Part shown: one piece after another, positions 24,635-33,804 of the stretch
How the letters are laid out: every line of letters begins with the position of its first letter
Numbering within the stretch: the stretch's first letter is position 1
Translations under genes and position numbers: made by a program
Assembly (NCBI RefSeq): GCF_002188465.1
Contig: NZ_NINW01000017.1
Span: forward strand, 1 to 55,876
Direction: 5' to 3'
Source: Pigmentiphaga sp. NML080357
GTDB taxonomy: Bacteria > Pseudomonadota > Gammaproteobacteria > Burkholderiales > Burkholderiaceae_B
DNA: 55,876 bases
The notes under the pieces: generated by a model
Seen by the model: only the letters and a program-made list of their open reading frames with translations
What the model was told of the DNA's origin: nothing
Databases searched by the model: none

Positions 24635-24679
24635 GGTAGAAACGATTTGTTCTACCCCATCAATTTAGAAAAACTAAAT
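24635..24679. promoter_or_regulatory. Two dyads between the LLM gene and the LysR gene
   Basis: GGTAGAA (24635-24641) and TTCTACC (24650-24656) are separated by 8 bases. ATTTAG (24663-24668) and CTAAAT (24674-24679) are separated by 5 and end two bases before the LysR ATG. Both are perfect and AT-rich, consistent with an autoregulated divergent LysR promoter. Confidence 0.55.
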
Positions 24680-24681
24680 CT

Positions 24682-25578
24682 ATGAGCGCACCCCTTCCCT
24701 TGCTGGCGCTACGCGCCTTCGTCGAAGTCGCGCAGCGCGGCACCATCAAGGCCGCGGCCGATTCGTTGCACGTCACGCCCGGCGCCATCAGCCAGCAAGT
24801 GCGCCTGCTCGAAAGCAGGACGGGCGTGATGCTTTTCAAGCGCGAACGCCAGGGGCTGCGGCTGACCGAACCGGGAGCCAAGGCCTATCCGCCATTGCGC
24901 CAGGCATTCGACCAGATCGAAAAAACCATGGCGCAACTCGCCAACAGCGCTTCCCCTCTCTCGCTGACGGTCAGCACGGTCGCCACGTTCGCGGCCTCCT
25001 GGCTGGTGCCCCGCCTCGGCCGCTTCAACGAACGGCACCCGGACATCGAGATCCGCATCGAGGCCACCTCCGCGCTCGCGGACATGCGGCGACAGCGTGT
25101 GGATGTCGCGCTCCGCCACGGCCTGGGCGACTACCCCGGCCTGGACACCATTCGCCTCATGGCGCCGGTGCTCGTGCCGGTGGCCAGCCCCTCGCTGCTC
25201 GGCCCCGGCGATACGCTCGATGCGCCGGAGGATTGCCTCAGGTATCCCCTGCTGCACGATTCCGATCGTGCGGACTGGCCCCTATGGCTGAGCGCGCATG
25301 GCGTGGCCGACGATCCGCGCGCCGCCCGCGGGTCGTCGTTCGACGATGATTTCCTCTTGATCCGCGCCGCGCAGGCGGGCCAGGGCATCGCCCTCGTGCC
25401 GATCGAGTACGCGCGCGAGGACATCGCGGACGGACGGTTGGTACAGGTGCTGGACAAACCCTGGCCCGCGCGATTTGCGTACTATGCCGTCACCCGGCCA
25501 GGCGCCCTCGCACGCGCCGAAGTCAAGGCGTTCATCGACTGGATCACGGATGAGGCGCTGCGGGAAGCCCGGGCCTGA
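24682..25578 (+). CDS. LysR-family regulator (GcvA-like)
   Basis: 298 residues. The helix-turn-helix [20 protein letters not shown] lies at about 19-38, followed by [20 protein letters not shown]. The effector domain starts [20 protein letters not shown], typical of the GcvA branch. It is intact although its presumed divergent target (the LLM gene) is broken. It may have other targets, or be next to decay. Confidence 0.88.
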   Translation: MSAPLPLLALRAFVEVAQRGTIKAAADSLHVTPGAISQQVRLLESRTGVMLFKRERQGLRLTEPGAKAYPPLRQAFDQIEKTMAQLANSASPLSLTVSTVATFAASWLVPRLGRFNERHPDIEIRIEATSALADMRRQRVDVALRHGLGDYPGLDTIRLMAPVLVPVASPSLLGPGDTLDAPEDCLRYPLLHDSDRADWPLWLSAHGVADDPRAARGSSFDDDFLLIRAAQAGQGIALVPIEYAREDIADGRLVQVLDKPWPARFAYYAVTRPGALARAEVKAFIDWITDEALREARA

Positions 25579-25697
25579 CCACGGCGCCGCGGGCCGTTTT
25601 CCGGCCATCTTCATCGCACCAGGCGCGCGCTCAGGACTTTATCGGCAAACGTAAAGCCGGCAGAATGCAATCATTCAACGCCATCCGGAGTCTTTTC

Positions 25698-26501
25698 ATG
25701 AGCATCCCCTCCTTCGGCCTGGGCACTTTCCGCCTGACCGGCCAGACCGTCATCGATTCGGTGCGCAACGCGCTGGAGCTGGGCTACCGCGCAGTGGATA
25801 CCGCGCAGATCTACGGCAACGAAGCCGAGGTCGGCCAAGCCATCGCCGAGAGCGGCGTGCGGCGTGCCGATCTATTCATCACCACCAAGATCTGGCCCGA
25901 CAACTACGCCAGGGACAAGCTCGTGCCTAGCTTGCGCGAGAGCCTGGAGAAGCTGCGCACCGACTACGTCGACCTGACCTTGATCCACTGGCCAGCGCCG
26001 GGCAACGGTGTCGAACTGCCCGAATACATGTCGGCGCTCGCCGAGGCCAAGGCGCTGGGCCTTACCCGGCAGATCGGGATATCCAACTTCAACATCGCGC
26101 TGACGAAAGAAGCCATTGCAGCGGTCGGCAAGGGCGAGATAGCCACCAACCAGGTCGAGCTCAGCCCCTATCTCCAGAACCTCAAGCTGGCGAGCTTCCT
26201 GAACGACCAAGGCATCACCGTCACCTCGTACATGACCCTGGCCTACGGCAAGGTGCTCAAGGATCCGGTCCTGGCGCAGATCGCGGACAAGCACGGGGCC
26301 ACCGTGGCACAAGTCGCGCTGGCCTGGGCGCTACGGCTCGGCTACGCGGTGATTCCCTCGTCCACCAAGCGCGAAAACCTCGCGAGCAACCTGCTCGCTC
26401 GCGACCTCCGGCTGGACGCCGACGACATGGCCAAGATCGGCACGCTAGAGCGCAACGGCCGCGAAGTGGATCCCAAAGGCCTGGCGCCGGAGTGGGATTG
26501 A
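25698..26501 (+). CDS. dkgB: 2,5-diketo-D-gluconate reductase B (aldo/keto reductase)
   Basis: 267 residues from the ATG at 25698, with GGAG 8 bases upstream, the same length as E. coli Dkg[29 protein letters not shown] (catalytic Asp and Tyr), ITTKIW (Lys), LTLIHWP (His), [13 protein letters not shown] and [15 protein letters not shown] are all near-identical to that enzyme. It reduces 2,5-diketo-gluconate, methylglyoxal and other aldehydes with NADPH in the cytoplasm. It stands alone between two LysR genes. Confidence 0.92.
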   Translation: MSIPSFGLGTFRLTGQTVIDSVRNALELGYRAVDTAQIYGNEAEVGQAIAESGVRRADLFITTKIWPDNYARDKLVPSLRESLEKLRTDYVDLTLIHWPAPGNGVELPEYMSALAEAKALGLTRQIGISNFNIALTKEAIAAVGKGEIATNQVELSPYLQNLKLASFLNDQGITVTSYMTLAYGKVLKDPVLAQIADKHGATVAQVALAWALRLGYAVIPSSTKRENLASNLLARDLRLDADDMAKIGTLERNGREVDPKGLAPEWD

Positions 26502-26524
26502 AAAAGACGTCCTGAAAGCAAGGC

Positions 26525-27451
26525 TCAAACCTTTGCGGCACGGCCGGGCAGCCGGCCGGCTCGTGCCCCACCCCTCTTGCCGCGGCCGTGGAACTCCCGG
26601 ACCAGCTCCAGGAAAGCCGTCAACGCGCTGGAAACATGGCCGTCCCGCCGGCGAACGAACAATGTCTCTACATGGGCTTGTTCACCGGGAATACGATGAA
26701 GGGCTACCCGCCCAGCCTTGGCCGCTTCGGCGACCACGCCTTTGGGCAGCAGCGTCACGCCCGCTCCCGCGGATACGCAGCTTACGATGGCGTCCAGCGA
26801 GCCGAATTCCATGGGCCGGGCGGCGACCACCCCCATACCCGCCAGCAAGGCTTCCAGCCGCTGCCGATACGAACAGCCGAACTGAAAAACGATGGTCTTG
26901 AGTTCCGGCATGCCTGCCAGTTGCTTCAGCGTCCGCACGGCCGGACTGCTGACCAGCACCAGCTCTTCGGCAAGCATGGTTTCCTGGTACAGGTCGGGAT
27001 GGGTGACCGGGCCCGCGACGAAAGCGCCGTCGAGCTTGTATTCGACCACATCCTGCACCAGCCGGGCTGTCGTACCCGTACTCAGGACCAGCCGGACGGC
27101 CGGGTAGGCTCGCGCATAAGAAGCCAGCACCGGAGAAAGGCGGAGCGCGGTCGTCGTTTCCAGTCCTCCCAGCGACAAAGCGCCTGTCGGCGTCCCGTCG
27201 TCCCGCGCCGCGACCCGGACCTCGGACACCAGCTTCGAAATGCGTCCCACCAGGGGAAGGATGCGCTGTCCCGCCGGCGTCACCACGACGCCGCGGGGAT
27301 GCCGGTCGAACAAGGGCAGTCCGAGCTCGTCCTCCAGCGCGCGTATCCTTGCCGTGACGTTGGACTGGACGGTATGCAGCTCGGCCGCCGCCTTGTTCAT
27401 GCTGCCGTGCCTTGCAACCGCCTCGAACGTTTTCAGGTCGGCTAGATCCAT
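26525..27451 (-). CDS. LysR-family transcriptional regulator
   Basis: 308 residues. MDLADLKTFEAVARHGSMNK followed by LHTVQSNVTARIRALEDEL is the winged helix. The effector domain (about 90-285) begins GALSLGGLETTTALRLSPVL. The C-terminus is a basic tail of about 20 residues (GRGKRGGARAGRLPGRAAKV) that could add DNA contacts. It is divergent from a YbfB/YjiJ-type MFS gene, a frequent pairing, and probably controls it. Confidence 0.88.
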   Translation of the reverse strand: MDLADLKTFEAVARHGSMNKAAAELHTVQSNVTARIRALEDELGLPLFDRHPRGVVVTPAGQRILPLVGRISKLVSEVRVAARDDGTPTGALSLGGLETTTALRLSPVLASYARAYPAVRLVLSTGTTARLVQDVVEYKLDGAFVAGPVTHPDLYQETMLAEELVLVSSPAVRTLKQLAGMPELKTIVFQFGCSYRQRLEALLAGMGVVAARPMEFGSLDAIVSCVSAGAGVTLLPKGVVAEAAKAGRVALHRIPGEQAHVETLFVRRRDGHVSSALTAFLELVREFHGRGKRGGARAGRLPGRAAKV

Positions 27452-27610
27452 GCTTTTCCTATCGTGATGGGTCGGCGCTGCGACACGCTACGCGCCATCG
27501 ACCATGGCGTGCATATCATTATTTCAGATAGCGGCAATCCAATAAATTCGCTTCTTGAGATAAATGATAGCGCGTACGCTTTTCCTATCCTTAGAACAGA
27601 AGGAACGGCA

Positions 27611-28819
27611 ATGGAAAGGTCGACGGCGCAGGGCCATGCGAAGGCCGGGAATCCCGCCGTCCCGCACGAGGGATGGGGAATTCTTTCAGGCTTCTGTGCC
27701 AGCCTGGTCGGCATCGGACTTGCCCGCTTCGCCTATACCCCCCTTCTGCCGGCCATCATCGATGCACACTGGTTCGAACCATCCCTGGCGGCCTATCTGG
27801 GGGCCGCCAATCTGGCCGGTTATCTCGCCGGCGCCCTAACTGGCCGCCCTTTGGCCGCAAGGCTGCCGGCCTCCGCGGTCCTGCGCGGGATGATGCTGCT
27901 GGCGACGGCCGCGTTCTTCGCTTGCGCCGTGCCGGTATCCTTCATCTGGTTCTTCGCCTGGCGCTTCCTGTCCGGCCTCGCGGGCGGCGCGCTCATGGTG
28001 TTGGCGGCACCCGCCGTATTGTCACGGATCCCCGCTTCACGGCGAGGACTCGCCGGCGGCGTCGTCTTCACAGGCGTGGGCGCGGGCATCGCGCTGTCCG
28101 GAACGCTCGTGCCACTCTGGCTACAGCAAGGCTTGGACCGGACGTGGCTCGGGCTGGGAGCCTTGTCGTTGCTGCTGTCCGGCCTGGCCTGGCGAGGGTG
28201 GCCCGGCGAGATCCGGCAAACTCAGGCAACGACGCATCACCGCGCACCCGTGGCCGGGGCCGGCACCTTGCGAGCGCTGTATGTCGAATACGCCCTCAAT
28301 GCGGCCGGCTGGGTGCCCCACATGATTTTCCTCGTCGACTTCGTTGCGCACGGGTTGGGACAAGGTGTCCGTGCCGGAGCCCAGTACTGGGTGCTGTTCG
28401 GCATCGGCGCCACCGCGGGGCCGGTCCTCGCCGGCCTGTTGGCCGACAAGGTCGGTTTCGGCCGGGCGTTGCGGATGTCGTTCGCCCTGGAGGCATGCGC
28501 CGTGGCCATTCCCGCTCTGGAACTCGGAGCGGTCTGGCTCATGGCCTCCAGCGTGGTGGTGGGCGCGTTCGTCACAGGCACGGTTCCTTTGGTGCTGGGC
28601 CGCGTGCAGGAGCTGCTTGCCGGGCATCCCGCGCATCAGGGACCGGCATGGAGAACCGCAACCGTGGGATTCGCGCTATTCCAGGCGATGGCCGCCTATG
28701 GGCTGTCCTTTCTCTTCTCGCACAACGGGGGCAACTATGCCCAGCTCTTCGTCGTCGGAACTTGCGCAATGGTGCTGGCGCTGATGATCGACCTGGCGAT
28801 GGCCGCGAGGTATCGATGA
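27611..28819 (+). CDS. YbfB/YjiJ family MFS transporter
   Basis: 402 residues from the ATG at 27611, with AAGGA 7 bases upstream; the open frame before it (from 27464) covers the divergent promoter region. WGILSGFCASLVGIGLARFAYTP is the family signature, followed by twelve membrane segments. The substrate is unknown. The leader (27452-27610) is AT-rich and must hold both divergent promoters; no clear dyad was found in it. Confidence 0.85.
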   Translation: MERSTAQGHAKAGNPAVPHEGWGILSGFCASLVGIGLARFAYTPLLPAIIDAHWFEPSLAAYLGAANLAGYLAGALTGRPLAARLPASAVLRGMMLLATAAFFACAVPVSFIWFFAWRFLSGLAGGALMVLAAPAVLSRIPASRRGLAGGVVFTGVGAGIALSGTLVPLWLQQGLDRTWLGLGALSLLLSGLAWRGWPGEIRQTQATTHHRAPVAGAGTLRALYVEYALNAAGWVPHMIFLVDFVAHGLGQGVRAGAQYWVLFGIGATAGPVLAGLLADKVGFGRALRMSFALEACAVAIPALELGAVWLMASSVVVGAFVTGTVPLVLGRVQELLAGHPAHQGPAWRTATVGFALFQAMAAYGLSFLFSHNGGNYAQLFVVGTCAMVLALMIDLAMAARYR

Positions 28820-28834
28820 ACGGGCAGCCAGCGC

Positions 28835-29824
28835 TCAGTGCGTAGGCTGGCGCGGACCGGACATGCGCTCGGATACGGACAGGATCCTGCTTGCGGGACG
28901 GGCGGCACCGAGCAGCGGGATGCCGGCGCCGTCGGCCGTACCGGGACCGAAGGCGCGCGACGTGTTGGCGACCCGCCGGCGCAGTTTTTCGACAGCGGCC
29001 GCAACCTTGGAGACCGGCAGCAGGTATTTCCACGAGAACTCCCGCAACCATCGGCCGGGCATCAGCGGAGGCGCGGTAATCGCCAGGCTGGGCGCCCAGC
29101 CGGGCGCCCAGCGCAAGGCGATGCGCGGCCGCATGGCCAGCGAGACGGCCGGCACGCCGACGTTGGAGGCCAGGTGCGCGAGGCCCGAATCGTTGCCGAC
29201 GAAAACGCTGGCCGTGATCAGCCAACGTGCCAGATCGGCCAGCGATGCGTGCGAGACGAGCCGGAATCCGTGCGCCTCCACCCACGTCCAGTCGGCGTGC
29301 TCGTATGGCGCGACCACGAAACAGGGATCGTAGCCTTCGTCTCGCAAGCGTCGCGCCAGCCTCAGGAAGCGCCGCGGCAACCACTGCTTCTGGATCTCGC
29401 TCGCGGTGGGATGGATGACCACGCGGTTGCGGACCACCGCCGCGCCAATGTCGGCCGGCACCACCAGGCCGTTGTCGCGCGTCAGCGAGCCGAGCCCAAA
29501 GCAATATCGGCAAAGATCGAGTTGGATGTCGATCATGGGCTTGACCTGGCGATAGGTCGGCCATTGGTCCATGACCCAGACTCGCGGATGCCAGTCATAC
29601 CCGCCCATCACGTCGGACTCGTAGGCGTGCAGCACGACGTCGTAACGCTCGAGCATGCTCCCGGCCCGGGCCGCGCAGAGGGCCGGCTCGATGCGGAACC
29701 CGGGAAACCAGTCGCGCAAGGCGTAGAGATGTGCGCTGAAAATCGTGACCTCGATCCCATGGCGGACCAGGTTGTTGGCGACCACCATGGAGATGAGCGT
29801 GTCACCGATCCGCGGCGACATCAC
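28835..29824 (-). CDS. Glycosyltransferase family 9-like (heptosyltransferase-like), start uncertain
   Basis: At least 329 residues. SPRIGDTLISMVVANNLVRH is the nucleotide-side loop of GT9 enzymes, and VVIHPTASEIQKQWLP and FVGNDSGLAHLASNVGVPAV are the donor-binding motifs. It probably adds a sugar to LPS core or another glycan on the cytoplasmic face. The GTG at 29824 begins after the first beta strand. The strand itself (DWSVAFV) is encoded in frame upstream, but no ATG, GTG or TTG occurs before a TGA at about 29906. An ATT start (29851), a frameshift or loss of the 5' end are possible. The 295 bases to the next gene (29825-30119) are AT-rich at first and carry a CAGGAA/TTCCTG dyad (30065-30077). 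Confidence 0.72.
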   Translation of the reverse strand: MMSPRIGDTLISMVVANNLVRHGIEVTIFSAHLYALRDWFPGFRIEPALCAARAGSMLERYDVVLHAYESDVMGGYDWHPRVWVMDQWPTYRQVKPMIDIQLDLCRYCFGLGSLTRDNGLVVPADIGAAVVRNRVVIHPTASEIQKQWLPRRFLRLARRLRDEGYDPCFVVAPYEHADWTWVEAHGFRLVSHASLADLARWLITASVFVGNDSGLAHLASNVGVPAVSLAMRPRIALRWAPGWAPSLAITAPPLMPGRWLREFSWKYLLPVSKVAAAVEKLRRRVANTSRAFGPGTADGAGIPLLGAARPASRILSVSERMSGPRQPTH

Positions 29825-30119
29825 GAAGGCAACGGACCAGTCTTTCTGAATCGAATATTGAGGATGGTTGATGGCGACTCCACCGGCTGTAACGGTTCAG
29901 ATCGATACAAAACAAACTGTACCCTCACATTTGTCGCAACTTGTTTTTTATGGTAACGCCATGATGTTCCGCGCACATTTCGTGCCCGCGCGCAGGGGTT
30001 TTCCCGCAAGGGGCGATCCCGCCCGTGATATCGAAACGGCGTATGTCCGCGACATTCGCGGCAACAGGAATTTCCTGCGGGGAGCGCGGCATGGCCGCCG
30101 CGGCGGCCCGGGCCCGGCA

Positions 30120-30986
30120 TCAGCCTGCGGAGCCGCCCAGGCCTATGCGCGACCAGAATGAGCGCTTGCGGGTGCGCCGGTTGCCGGCGTAGTCGCGTTG
30201 GGAAGCCTTCATCAGGTCGCCGAATGGCTGCGGCGCCCGGTAGCGATCGAGGTCGTAGCCCGCCGACAATGCTTCCTGGTAGTAGCGATCGAACAGCGCG
30301 GCCAGATCGGCCCGGGGATGAGGCAGCACGCGACCGTCGAACCAGTGCCGCCGCCCTTCTTCCGCGAGCCTGGGAAAGGCGTATTTGTGGCTGAACTGCG
30401 TCCCCATGTCGGAGTAATGCAGGATGCGGATGGCCTCGAGCGGCTTTTTCTCCCCATCGACGTTGTTGTAGTCGGAATGCATGGGCTCGATCAGCTCTGC
30501 ATGCTGGGCGAAATACCGCATCATGCGCTGGTGCGACTCGGGCTCGGCGCGCAGGTCTTCGATGGGCGGCAACTGGGCCCGGGCGGCGGCGCAATCCCAT
30601 ACGGCCACGCAGAAACGCCAAGATGCCTTGCGCCCCTTGCCGGTCAAGACCTTGCCGGGACCGAAAGGCAGGCGCCAGAGTTCCGCCAGATCGCACAGCA
30701 CGAGCATGTCGGTGTCCATGTAGATGGCCCGCCCCTCGTAGCCGCAGAACGCCGGCACGCCCCAGCGAAACCCCGAGAATGGCGTTGCCCACGCTTCTGT
30801 GCGCCACCCGAGCCCGCGTTCGGGGTCTGCGTACCAGAAGCTCGATGCGTCTCTCGTGAGCCGCATCCATTCGATGTCGATAGGCAGCGAACTATGCTTG
30901 CGAGCGCTGTACTCGAGCACCATCATCTGCTCGAGGTCGCAGTCGTTCGGATCGCATCCGACGAACAGCCTGATCCGGTCTTCCAT
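30120..30986 (-). CDS. Glycosyltransferase (GT8-like, DxD type)
   Basis: 288 residues from the ATG at 30986, with GAGGAG 5 bases upstream. IRLFVGCDPNDCDLEQMMVL is the nucleotide-sugar binding start. AIYMDTDMLVLCDLAELW holds the DxD metal motif. HSDYNNVDGEKKPLEAIRIL and HYSDMGTQFSHKYAFPRL are acceptor-side motifs shared with surface-polysaccharide transferases. It is soluble and ends with a basic tail (RRTRKRSFWSRIGLGG), perhaps touching the membrane. It follows the MptE-like gene at 31028 by 41 bases in the same direction. Confidence 0.78.
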   Translation of the reverse strand: MEDRIRLFVGCDPNDCDLEQMMVLEYSARKHSSLPIDIEWMRLTRDASSFWYADPERGLGWRTEAWATPFSGFRWGVPAFCGYEGRAIYMDTDMLVLCDLAELWRLPFGPGKVLTGKGRKASWRFCVAVWDCAAARAQLPPIEDLRAEPESHQRMMRYFAQHAELIEPMHSDYNNVDGEKKPLEAIRILHYSDMGTQFSHKYAFPRLAEEGRRHWFDGRVLPHPRADLAALFDRYYQEALSAGYDLDRYRAPQPFGDLMKASQRDYAGNRRTRKRSFWSRIGLGGSAG

Positions 30987-31027
30987 GCTCTCCTCTGAGA
31001 TCGGGTCGCCGGCGCCGAGCCGGCGCT

Positions 31028-32056
31028 TCAGTCCACCACCAGTTCCCGCCAGTCGAGCTGGCGGAACGGGCCGGCCGACAGCGCGCCATGCCGCGACAGG
31101 TTGGCGATCTGCACCCCCGACTCGCCCAGCAGCGCCGCGGCGCGGGTAAAGGACGGCAGGATATGGTCGGGCAGATAACGATCGAGCGTCGTGGGCAGGC
31201 GGTCGGCGGGCGTTTCGTAGAAACGTGGCGCGGTGGCGGCGTTGACGAGGTCGACGCCATGCAGCACGATTTCCGAGAACCCCAGCCAGGCCATGACCTG
31301 AAGGGCAGTGTACGCCACGGTACCCACGTCGAACACGCCCTTGCGGATGTCGTGGCTGAATCCCAACGCGCGGTCGAGATCGAAGATGGCCAGTTCGGTA
31401 TCGGGATGGTCGCGCCGCACTTCCGCCATGGTGCGTGCCGGCAGCAATGCCCTGCGCTGCGGATTCTCGATCAGGAACAGCCGGCAGCCAAGCGCCGCGG
31501 CGGGCACCCGCTGCAGCACGTGCCACAGGCACAGCGGCGTGGTGAACAACAGCAGCTCCTGCGCCACGACGCGGCGGACCAGATCGGGGCGGGCCCGCAC
31601 AAAGCCGGTGTCATTGAAGCAGTAGTAGTCGAAGCGCACCGGGTGCCGGTCGGCCAGCGCGATGGCGCCGTTGACGCCCATCACGCCGGATAGCGACAGG
31701 CGTCCGTAGTCGATCTCGTTGATCGACGGGCCGCAGGCGATGATGTGTCCGGTACCGCTGAAGGCGCCGCGCCCGAGCACGGGATTGGCCAGCGGCAGCG
31801 GGCGGCCGCGGTAGGAATAACTGACCAGGTTGCCGTCGGCGTCGCGGCCGACCGAGACGTGCGGCCAGAGACGCTCGTTGTGGCGATGGCCGGGACCGTG
31901 GCTGTAGCGATACAGCAGCTTGAGCGCGGTATTCGCGATTCGGCGGGAAGCGGACATGAGCGTATTGTTTACCGCACCGGGCAGAATGTCGAACCGATTT
32001 TTCACCTGATTGAAACGTTGTGATACTTCCTCCGGGGCATCGGCCCGGTACAACAT
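31028..32056 (-). CDS. MptE/DUF115-like or GT42-like glycan protein
   Basis: 342 residues from the ATG at 32056, chosen because GGTGAG precedes it and an upstream TTG (32083) would leave only two bases to the divergent gene. The centre reads HIIACGPSINEIDYGRLSLS, then VMGVNGAIAL and later EIVLHGVDLVN. This is the nucleotide-binding pattern shared by DUF115/MptE-like proteins and GT42 sialyltransferases. Such proteins transfer or modify sugars on LPS, capsule or flagellin. The substrate is unknown and no CMP-sialate genes are seen here. Confidence 0.6.
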   Translation of the reverse strand: MLYRADAPEEVSQRFNQVKNRFDILPGAVNNTLMSASRRIANTALKLLYRYSHGPGHRHNERLWPHVSVGRDADGNLVSYSYRGRPLPLANPVLGRGAFSGTGHIIACGPSINEIDYGRLSLSGVMGVNGAIALADRHPVRFDYYCFNDTGFVRARPDLVRRVVAQELLLFTTPLCLWHVLQRVPAAALGCRLFLIENPQRRALLPARTMAEVRRDHPDTELAIFDLDRALGFSHDIRKGVFDVGTVAYTALQVMAWLGFSEIVLHGVDLVNAATAPRFYETPADRLPTTLDRYLPDHILPSFTRAAALLGESGVQIANLSRHGALSAGPFRQLDWRELVVD

Positions 32057-32085
32057 AAGCTCACCAGAAACAGAATCAGCCAATC

Positions 32086-32775
32086 ATGATTGAATCTGCG
32101 CGGATCTACATCGGTTTCGACAGCAAGGAAGTCGTCGCTTATCACGTACTGTGCCAGAGCATCCTGGAAAAAAGCTCCATTCCGGTTTCCTTCACCCCTG
32201 TCGCGCTGAATCACGTCAGGCCCGTCTTTACCCGGGAACGAAATGCCCTGCAATCGACCGAATTTTCATTCTCGCGATTCCTTGTCCCTTACCTGAGCGG
32301 ATTCGAGGGCTGGTCCCTGTTCATCGATTGCGACACACTGGTGCGCGCGGACATCGCCGAACTCTGGGCCTTGAGGAATGATCGCTATGCCGCGATGTGC
32401 GTGAAGCACGATTATGTTCCGAAAACCGAAACCAAATTCCTGGGACACATCCAGACCAAATACAGCAAGAAAAACTGGTCGAGCGTGCTCCTTTTCAACA
32501 ACGGGAAATGCCGGAAACTCGAACCGGGCTACGTGAGCAGCGCTACCGGACTCGAACTCCACCAGTTCAAATGGCTGGAATCCGACGAACTCATCGGCGA
32601 ATTACCTGCCGCCTGGAACTGGCTCGTCAGCGAATACGATTACCGGCCCGACGCCAAGCTGGTTCACTTCACCGATGGCGGCCCCTACTTCGACGAACAC
32701 AAGGACGACGACTACGCGGACGAATGGTTTGCCGCACGTGACCGCCTCTTGCACGTCCAGCAGCGCATCGGATGA
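32086..32775 (+). CDS. Glycosyltransferase (GT8-like), AT-rich
   Basis: 229 residues. RIYIGFDSKEVVAYHVLCQS is the N-terminal nucleotide-sugar site, SLFIDCDTLVRADIAELW holds the DxD-type motif, and WNWLVSEYDYRPDAKLVHFT is the C-terminal conserved part. It looks like a compact, complete transferase. G+C is clearly lower than in the neighbours (27 of 60 bases in 32401-32460), suggesting foreign origin. Its start lies 29 bases from that of the divergent MptE-like gene, so each promoter must overlap the other gene's 5' end. No ribosome site is evident. Confidence 0.78.
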   Translation: MIESARIYIGFDSKEVVAYHVLCQSILEKSSIPVSFTPVALNHVRPVFTRERNALQSTEFSFSRFLVPYLSGFEGWSLFIDCDTLVRADIAELWALRNDRYAAMCVKHDYVPKTETKFLGHIQTKYSKKNWSSVLLFNNGKCRKLEPGYVSSATGLELHQFKWLESDELIGELPAAWNWLVSEYDYRPDAKLVHFTDGGPYFDEHKDDDYADEWFAARDRLLHVQQRIG

Positions 32776-32815
32776 ATTCCGCCGGTCGGCGAGCCCCCGC
32801 CCGGCCCGGGGAGGT

Positions 32816-33586
32816 CTAAATATCGGTGGCCGGCGCTGCCTTCGCCGGGAGGGTTTCCGTCAGCGCCGCATTCCACAGGGGGATGCCCGTTTCACGGGCC
32901 ACCTCCGGATCAGCGGTATAGATAGGCCGGCCCGCCTCGAGCAATCGCCGCAGGATAATCGTGTCCATTCGGACGTGCAGCCTCGACAGGCCCGCATCGT
33001 TGTATGCATGGCCGCTTGAATTGGGATTGATTCCCGTAATGATGACGGCCGGCGCGCCGTGATAGAGGGCGAACAGGACCGCATTGACGCCGTTGGAGCA
33101 TTTCGACTCCGCGTCGATCTCCAGGGAACGGAGGCCGGCTACCTTGTCGAGCAGCGCCATTCGTTCGTAGCGGTCAACGATATAAAGGTGGTCGTATCGG
33201 TAATTGAACGATGCCAGCCCGCGCTCCAGCCGTTCGCGTTCATTCTTGCGCCATAAAAGCACGAACAGAGCCCGGGTTCGCCGCCCGGATAACACTCGCC
33301 TTACTTCCCGCGCATTATGCGTGGTCCCCTCGATCTGATTGAACATCATCATCGTGATATCGGGGACCTCGATGCCCCATTGCGACGTGATCGATTGAGA
33401 TCCATTGACGGTGATGACGGAAAAACTGTCGTCCATACCCGCGGGGCAATGCGACACAGGCGCCGAACCGACGACGACGGCGGGACCGGTAAAACGGAAA
33501 GGCGATGGGGGCGGCTCCGGCCGGACGAGGCGGTACTTTATCCATCGATAAACGAGTTTTTTCGTATCTACAAGGAAATTGTTCAT
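32816..33586 (-). CDS. MptE/GT42-like glycan protein (second, divergent copy type)
   Basis: 256 residues from the ATG at 33586. PAVVVGSAPVSHCPAGMDDS is the 'GSAP' nucleotide-binding start and CSNGVNAVLFALYHGAPAVI followed by ITGINPNSSGHAYND is the conserved C-terminal motif. These are seen in DUF115/GT42-like proteins, but similarity to the protein at 31028 is only at motif level. It is cytoplasmic, with a short basic N-terminus (KKLVYRWIKYRLVR) that may touch the membrane. It converges with the transferase gene at 32086. Function in a surface glycan is inferred. Confidence 0.58.
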   Translation of the reverse strand: MNNFLVDTKKLVYRWIKYRLVRPEPPPSPFRFTGPAVVVGSAPVSHCPAGMDDSFSVITVNGSQSITSQWGIEVPDITMMMFNQIEGTTHNAREVRRVLSGRRTRALFVLLWRKNERERLERGLASFNYRYDHLYIVDRYERMALLDKVAGLRSLEIDAESKCSNGVNAVLFALYHGAPAVIITGINPNSSGHAYNDAGLSRLHVRMDTIILRRLLEAGRPIYTADPEVARETGIPLWNAALTETLPAKAAPATDI

Positions 33587-33804
33587 CCTGGAAAATCCGG
33601 CTGGTTGGTACCTTCATCGATATAGAGTACCGCGGCGCGCGGCCATGCCTGCCGCGTGTTTTTCTTTCAGTCTTTGTAAGTTTTGGCATGGCGGCGGCGC
33701 GCGTCGAGCCATGCCCGGGCACAGGCCCATGCGGAGCGCCTCCGGGCACGGTTCTTGTCTGGGGAATCTGCTCTAGCGTCGACACGATCCAAGGACCCGT
33801 TCCC

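Noticed and set aside
30120-31532. 470-residue continuous protein including the glycosyltransferase at 30120
   Set aside because: The first about 180 residues are the out-of-frame complement of the MptE-like gene. An ATG with GAGGAG at 30986 gives the family N-terminus.
31028-33586. Sialic acid capsule locus
   Set aside because: Only weak GT42-like motifs are present; no neuA/neuB/neuC genes or capsule export genes are in the window.
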